Assembly: GCA_020632665.1 (NCBI GenBank)
Contig: JACKFC010000021.1
Coordinates: 16,270 to 80,269, forward strand
Origin: Deltaproteobacteria bacterium
Lineage (GTDB): Bacteria > Myxococcota_A > UBA9042
Direction of reading: 5' to 3'
Length of the DNA: 64,000 nt
Positions within the stretch are counted from its first letter, which is position 1, and each line of letters opens with the position of its first letter. The notes beneath the pieces are model-generated. The model saw only the letters and a list, made by a program, of their open reading frames with translations. It made no database searches and was not told the DNA's origin. Below are positions 58,832 through 64,000 of this stretch, piece by piece. Position numbers and translations under genes: made by a program.

Positions 58832-61800
58832 ATGACGAGCAGCCCTGATGTGGTTGAGCCGGTCCGGCTCGAGGTGACGTTGGCACCACGAGTGAACTTG
58901 GCGTTTCACCAAAACGCGGTGCCTTTCGTCGCCGACTTGGCCGTGGTCAATGAGAGTGAGCAGCGTCTCGATGACGTCACGGTCGAGCTTGCCTGCGAGC
59001 CAGAGTTCATGCGACCCAAGCGCTGGCGCATTGACAGCGTCGGCCCCGCCGAGCGCTACCGCGTACCAAGTCTGAGCGTCGAGCTCGACGCTGGAATGCT
59101 CGCGCGCTTGACCGAGGCCGAACACGCAAGCGTGCGCATCATCTCGCTGGTGGACGGTATCGAGCTTGCTCGCTCGCACCGCGATGTCGAACTCCTCCCG
59201 CGCAATCATTGGAGCGGCATCGGCCACATGCCGGAGATGGTCGCCGCCTTTGTCCAGCCGAACGATCCGGCGATCGACCGAATCCTGAAAAGCGCGAGCG
59301 AGATCTTGCGTGCCAACGGGCGCGACGCAGCCATCACGGGCTACGAGGGTGGTGCGCGGAGGACGTGGGAGGTTGCCTCGGCGATCTGGACCGCCATCGG
59401 CTCGCTTGGTCTCGACTACGCACTTCCCCCGGCCAGTTTCGAGTATGCCGGTCAGAAAGTTCGATCGGCGAGTCAACTCGTTGACGCTCGGGTCGCAACC
59501 TGCCTGGACACAACACTTCTCTTCTGTGCATGTCTCGAGCAGTGCCAACTCCATCCAATCATCGTCTTTACCCGCGGCCATGCGTTTGCGGGAGTCTGGC
59601 TCAGGCGTGAGGGATTCTCGTTGTCGGTGGTCGATGATCCCGCAGCGCTTCGCAAGAGACTGCAACTCAATGAGCTGGTTCTGGTCGAGACAACGTTGTT
59701 GACGCAGCGCCCACTCCCCGCGTTCAGCAGGGCGGTCGAGCAGGGAGCCGACAGACTCAGGAGCGACGACGACGCTTTCGAGATGGCGGTGGACGTCCTT
59801 GCCGCGCGGCGCGATCGCATCAAGCCGCTCGCGTCCGGCCTCGTTCTGCTGGAGCCAGAACCAGTTCCACATGACCTGAGCGAGCCGATGTTCGAACCCG
59901 CTCCGGACCTGCCAGACGAGTTCGAGCCGGAGGCCGTGGAGCAGCCCAAGACACCCGAGGGTCGACTCGACCGTTGGCAGCGCAAACTCCTCGACCTCTC
60001 ACTTCGCAACAGCATGCTCAACTTTCGCGCGACCGTGCGGGTCATTCCACTCGACACCCCCGACCCGGGTGCACTCGAAGATCTGCTCGCGGATTCGCAA
60101 CGGATCAAGCTACAGCCTCGCCCCGACCTCATGCGCGGGGTCGATCCCCGAAACGCGAACCTGTTCAAGGAGAAGTACGACGAGGATGCACGACGCGGCC
60201 ATGCCCTCGACGCACTTCAGCGACGGGAAGTCCTCGTTGGGCTTGGCACGAGCGAACTGGAGCGGCGTCTCGTGGAAATCTATCGCCAAGCTCGCGGCAA
60301 CATGCAGGAAGGCGGGGCGAACACGCTATTCCTCGCGTTCGGCTTTCTGCTCTGGAAGCGCGAGAAGGACGAGAGAACCTACAAGGCTCCCCTGGTACTG
60401 ATCCCGGTGACGCTCGAGCGAAAAAGCGTTCGCTCCGGCTTCACACTGATGCTCCACGAGGACGAGCCGCGGTTCAATCCAACGCTCCTCGAGATGCTGC
60501 GGCAGGACTTCGGACTCGTTCTGCCCTATCTCGACCAGGAGATGCCGAAAGACGACCACGGGCTCGACATTGACGGAATCTGGCGAGAAGTCGCACGAGC
60601 GATCAAGGATATTCCCGGTTGGGAGGTCCTCCAGGAAGTCGCTCTGGCGACATTCTCGTTCGCAAAGTTCCTGATGTGGAAGGACCTCGTCGACCGAACA
60701 GATGACCTCAAGAACAGCCCGGTTGTCCGCCATCTCCTCGAGACGCCGCGCGACCCGTACGGGGAATCCAGCGATTTCGTAGACCCGCGTAGGCTCGACC
60801 GCGACCACGCTCCCGAGCAGACCTTCTGCCCGCTGCCTGCAGACTCGTCTCAGCTCTCAGCCGTCCTTGCCGCTGCGCGCGGCAAGGACTTCGTCCTGAT
60901 CGGACCACCTGGAACCGGCAAGAGTCAGACGATCGCAAACCTGATCGCGCAGTGTCTCGCGGAACAGAAGACGGTCCTCTTCGTTTCCGAGAAGACGGCC
61001 GCTCTTGACGTGGTCTATCGACGCCTGCGTGAAGTCGGGCTCGGCGAGTTCTGCCTCGAGTTGCACTCGAACAAGGCGCGCAAGCTCGACGTGCTGGACC
61101 AGTTTCGGCAGGCGTGGGAGGCACGGGGAGAGGTCGATGAAGCCGAGTGGCGGCGCGAAGCCGCCGCGCTGCAGAAGCTGCGCGGTGAACTCAACGACTA
61201 TGTCGAGCACCTCCATCAGAAGCACCGCAACGGTCTCTCTGTGTTCGACGCAATCGCACGTCTCGCCGCCGCCGACGGTGAGCAACAGGTAAGACTCTCC
61301 TGGCCGGTCCCTGACGTTCATGATGCCGACAACTATCGTGGCCTCTGCGGGTTGGCCGATCGCCTCGCGATCAACGCAGGTGCCCTTGGCGACCTCGTCC
61401 ACAGCCCGCTCGCGCTTGTCGCGACGACAGAGTGGTCACCCAGTTGGCAGGACGCATTGGTTGAAGCTGCGGGCCACGCCCCAAGCGTCGTCGAGGCGCT
61501 CGAGTCGGCATATGAGGCCCTTTGCGCCACCACGGGAGTGCCCGCGGTTGTGCTGACAAAGCGATCGCTCGATGGTTTGGCGCGACTTGCAGAGTGCCTG
61601 CCCGACGCAGCCGGATCAGATTGGCGCTTCGTGCTCCGACCCGATGCACGGCTGGTCTGCTCTCAGCTCCGCGACGGCATGAAACTCGTCGCTGAACACA
61701 GGGAGCTCCATGACAACCTGCCGCAGTCGTGGCCTGTCGCTCTCCGAAAGGACTTGGAAGCCACGATCGAGTTGGTTGCTCTGCACGCTGAGGCGAGCGG

Positions 61801-64000
61801 TCAGCTTTCGACTGCCTACGAGGAGGAGTTCAGGGCGCTCGATCTGCGTGCGCTCAAGGCCGAGTGGGATGCGGCGCAGGCCACTTGGTTCCTGCCGAAA
61901 TTCTTTGGCACGAGGCGCGTCACGAAACAACTGCGCGCGTTCGTGCCGGAGGGAAGTCAGCCCGATATTGGTTCCGACCTCGAGACATTGCTCGGCATGG
62001 TCGACCTCGAGATCAAGCTCGATGCCCTCGCTCCGTCGATCGCAACGCAGGGCTTTGAACGGGGCGACACAGCGGAAATTGCCGCCGCATTGCGCTTTCA
62101 GCGGTCGCTCGATGCTGCACGCTCGCTGCAGGCGTGGGCAGACGAAGGACTGGACCTGGTCGAAGAGGGTCGCTGCGGTGCTGAGATGCAGGCCACGCTG
62201 CAAGTCATCCGCCGCATGCGGAAGCTACGGCAAGATCTCGATGCTCTGCGTCCGCTGGCCGGACGGACCGACGATACATGGGCTGACTTGCAGACGGATC
62301 TCGAGCGAGTTGCCGCCGCAATCCAATACCACTCTGACGTCACATCGGCGCTCGCGAGAGCCGCTGCAACTACGGAGGAACTACAGGGTATGCATCGTGC
62401 ACTGGATCTCGTGCTCGGTGACGGCAATTCGCTCCTCGAGCCCGGAGGGGCGGTGGCGACGGCGTGCAGACGTTTCTGCGACGCAGGTACCGCATACACC
62501 GAAGCCAGGGAGAGAGTTCGCGCATGCTGTGGACAGTCCGCTGCCGAGTTCGAGGCTGTCGTACATGAGGAGCCAAGCCGGCTCGCGCGCAGATGCCGTG
62601 AGATCGTACCGCTCGAGGCCAAGCTCCGTGGTTGGTGTGCGTGGCGCAAGGCGAAGGTTCAGGCCACATCTGTGGGGCTCGGTGCTCTGGTGGCGGGTGT
62701 CGAAACGGGGGCAGTGGCCGTCGGCACGGTCTTGCGGACGTTTGAGCGAAGCTACGCTGCTTGGTGGCTCCGCGCTGTCGTCGATCGTGATCCAGTACTT
62801 CGGGGGTTCGTCGCCGCAGAACACGAAAACCGCATCGAGACTTTCAAGAAGGTTGACGACCGGTTCAACGAACTCACCCGGCGCATGGTACGCGCGCGCC
62901 TCTACAGCGAACTGCCGACGCAAGCTGGCGTATCGCGGAGTTCGGGTTGGGGCCTTCTCAAGCGAGAAATTCAGAAGAAGCGTGCACATCTGGCTCTACG
63001 TGTCCTCATCGAGGGGATCTCTGACGCGCTGCCGAAACTCACCCCATGCCTGCTCATGAGCCCGCTCTCGATCGCGCAGTACTTGCCCACGGGCCAGCCG
63101 AAGTTCGACCTGGTCGTCTTCGATGAAGCGTCGCAGATCCCCGTGTGGGACGCCGTCGGTGCGATCGCGCGGGGACAGCGCGTCGTAATGGTTGGTGATC
63201 CGAAGCAGCTACCACCGACCAACTTCTTCGAGAGAGCGGAAGAGGACGCCGATGAGGACATCACGATCGAGTCCGACATGGAGTCTATCCTCGACGAGTG
63301 CATCGCAGCCAACTTGGTGACGCGCACCCTGGATTGGCACTATCGCTCGCGCCACGAGAGCCTCATCGCCTTCTCCAATCACCGATACTACGAGGGCCGC
63401 CTCGTGACCTTCCCTGCACCGGTGACCGACGACAGGGCCGTGCGGTTTCACTACGTCGCCGATGGCATCTACGAAAAGGGAGGCGGACGGATCAACAAGC
63501 CCGAGGCAAAGGCACTTGTGGCAGATATCGTTGCTCGCCTTCGTGATCCGTGTTTCGTCGAGAGTGGCCGCACCATCGGCGTCGTGACGTTCAACAGCCA
63601 GCAGCAGAAGTTGATCGAAGACCTGCTGGATGAAGAACGGCGCGCCGATCCGTCCATCGAGCAGCATTTCTCCGAGGATCGCCTCGAGCCCGTTTTCGTC
63701 AAGAACCTCGAGAACGTCCAGGGTGATGAGCGCGATGTCATGTACTTCTCGATTACCTTCGGCCCCGACATCACTGGGGCTATCTCGATGAACTTCGGTG
63801 CGATGAACAGGCCGGGAGGACACCGCCGACTGAACGTTGCCGTCACGCGGTCGCGCTGCGAACTCTTGGTGTACTCGAGTTTTACGTCAGAAAAGATCGA
63901 CCTCTCCCGCACGAAGGCCGACGGCATGAGGGATTTGAAGCACTTTCTCGACTTCGCCGAGCGGGGGCCTTGCGCGTTGGCAGAGGCCTTCGCGGGATCG
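58832..64000 (+). CDS. DUF4011/SF1 helicase protein (Hhe-like defence protein), C-terminus beyond window
   Basis: 1723 codons from the ATG at 58832, open to the end of the window. Residues about 1-110 form a beta-sandwich (RVNLAFHQNAVPFVADLAVV). About 150-310 look transglutaminase-like (ARVATCLDTTLLFCACLE with Cys, RGHAFAGVWL with His). About 370-640 is DUF4011 (GRLDRWQRKLLDLSLRNSML). The SF1 helicase follows: Walker A LIGPPGTGKSQTIANL near 690, DEASQIPVWDAV near 1430, VMVGDPKQLPPTNFF, LDWHYRSRHESL, and RRLNVAVTRSRCELLVYSS near 1670. A helical insertion of about 600 residues lies between motifs I and II. A Vsr nuclease and DUF3320 would be expected next. Codon third positions look less GC-rich than in neighbours. 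Confidence 0.85.
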   Translation, partial: MTSSPDVVEPVRLEVTLAPRVNLAFHQNAVPFVADLAVVNESEQRLDDVTVELACEPEFMRPKRWRIDSVGPAERYRVPSLSVELDAGMLARLTEAEHASVRIISLVDGIELARSHRDVELLPRNHWSGIGHMPEMVAAFVQPNDPAIDRILKSASEILRANGRDAAITGYEGGARRTWEVASAIWTAIGSLGLDYALPPASFEYAGQKVRSASQLVDARVATCLDTTLLFCACLEQCQLHPIIVFTRGHAFAGVWLRREGFSLSVVDDPAALRKRLQLNELVLVETTLLTQRPLPAFSRAVEQGADRLRSDDDAFEMAVDVLAARRDRIKPLASGLVLLEPEPVPHDLSEPMFEPAPDLPDEFEPEAVEQPKTPEGRLDRWQRKLLDLSLRNSMLNFRATVRVIPLDTPDPGALEDLLADSQRIKLQPRPDLMRGVDPRNANLFKEKYDEDARRGHALDALQRREVLVGLGTSELERRLVEIYRQARGNMQEGGANTLFLAFGFLLWKREKDERTYKAPLVLIPVTLERKSVRSGFTLMLHEDEPRFNPTLLEMLRQDFGLVLPYLDQEMPKDDHGLDIDGIWREVARAIKDIPGWEVLQEVALATFSFAKFLMWKDLVDRTDDLKNSPVVRHLLETPRDPYGESSDFVDPRRLDRDHAPEQTFCPLPADSSQLSAVLAAARGKDFVLIGPPGTGKSQTIANLIAQCLAEQKTVLFVSEKTAALDVVYRRLREVGLGEFCLELHSNKARKLDVLDQFRQAWEARGEVDEAEWRREAAALQKLRGELNDYVEHLHQKHRNGLSVFDAIARLAAADGEQQVRLSWPVPDVHDADNYRGLCGLADRLAINAGALGDLVHSPLALVATTEWSPSWQDALVEAAGHAPSVVEALESAYEALCATTGVPAVVLTKRSLDGLARLAECLPDAAGSDWRFVLRPDARLVCSQLRDGMKLVAEHRELHDNLPQSWPVALRKDLEATIELVALHAEASGQLSTAYEEEFRALDLRALKAEWDAAQATWFLPKFFGTRRVTKQLRAFVPEGSQPDIGSDLETLLGMVDLEIKLDALAPSIATQGFERGDTAEIAAALRFQRSLDAARSLQAWADEGLDLVEEGRCGAEMQATLQVIRRMRKLRQDLDALRPLAGRTDDTWADLQTDLERVAAAIQYHSDVTSALARAAATTEELQGMHRALDLVLGDGNSLLEPGGAVATACRRFCDAGTAYTEARERVRACCGQSAAEFEAVVHEEPSRLARRCREIVPLEAKLRGWCAWRKAKVQATSVGLGALVAGVETGAVAVGTVLRTFERSYAAWWLRAVVDRDPVLRGFVAAEHENRIETFKKVDDRFNELTRRMVRARLYSELPTQAGVSRSSGWGLLKREIQKKRAHLALRVLIEGISDALPKLTPCLLMSPLSIAQYLPTGQPKFDLVVFDEASQIPVWDAVGAIARGQRVVMVGDPKQLPPTNFFERAEEDADEDITIESDMESILDECIAANLVTRTLDWHYRSRHESLIAFSNHRYYEGRLVTFPAPVTDDRAVRFHYVADGIYEKGGGRINKPEAKALVADIVARLRDPCFVESGRTIGVVTFNSQQQKLIEDLLDEERRADPSIEQHFSEDRLEPVFVKNLENVQGDERDVMYFSITFGPDITGAISMNFGAMNRPGGHRRLNVAVTRSRCELLVYSSFTSEKIDLSRTKADGMRDLKHFLDFAERGPCALAEAFAGS

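Noticed and set aside
58664..59872. 402-codon open frame on the minus strand at the island junction
   Set aside because: It lies opposite the N-terminus of the DUF4011 helicase; the plus-strand frame has family motifs and continues without stops to the window end.

Overview
The window is a high-GC chromosomal segment (lower in a few patches), almost certainly from a myxobacterium or close relative (Myxococcota). The evidence is lineage style, not a marker gene: a MYXO-CTERM-like sorting tail on the protein at 44284-46920, eukaryotic-type Ser/Thr kinases, an FHA-containing sigma-54 activator, many lipoproteins with Asp/Ser/Thr-rich linkers, and several proteins built from CDDGxxCTxDxC cysteine repeats. 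No rRNA, tRNA or CRISPR array was seen.

Layout. 1-343: left-edge fragment of an IS200-type transposase and its palindromic flank. 344-1491: a coupled pair of small cytosolic genes. 1601-6228: a compact plus-strand run of Ser/Thr kinase, APS kinase, PAPS sulfotransferase, SDR and MaoC hydratase, suggesting sulfation of a lipid or polyketide-like product under kinase control. 6235-8338: an unknown gene and a PAAR spike protein next to a peptidoglycan-binding M15 peptidase, which look like an orphan contractile-injection cargo pair. 8423-14678: secreted and lipidated proteins (PHP/CehA-like, BNR-repeat, an exported methyltransferase). 14715-19009: sbcD-sbcC.

19198-26218 is a five-gene run with overlapping ends: kinase, TPR-like protein, FHA sigma-54 activator and two cysteine-repeat lipoproteins. 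Right after it, and again at 35969-35985, are near-consensus -24/-12 promoters in front of two large cysteine-rich surface lipoproteins (26530-28059 with a somatomedin-B domain and a glycine-rich tail; 30582-35882 with cysteine repeats, a propeller-like part and an FGE-sulfatase-like C-terminus). I infer a local circuit of kinase, FHA activator, sigma-54 and surface adhesins. 28060-30420 is lower in GC and holds an IstB relic.

36254-49321 holds housekeeping and unknown genes: CbbX/SpoVK-type AAA+ ATPase, pirin, Sir2, a membrane-fused spermidine-synthase-like protein, secreted proteins and a transglutaminase-like protein. 49417-58144 has a molybdenum theme: a ModB-ModC pair without ModA, and a three-subunit molybdo-hydroxylase whose FAD subunit has the exact cysteine spacing of 4-hydroxybenzoyl-CoA reductase. 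Between them is a divergent LysR regulator with two inverted repeats in its promoter.

The right end (58651-64000) looks like an inserted island. A SNF2 helicase gene survives only as its C-terminus, and immediately beyond it a large opposite-strand gene with transglutaminase-like, DUF4011 and SF1 helicase parts runs off the window; this is the architecture of the Hhe antiphage protein.
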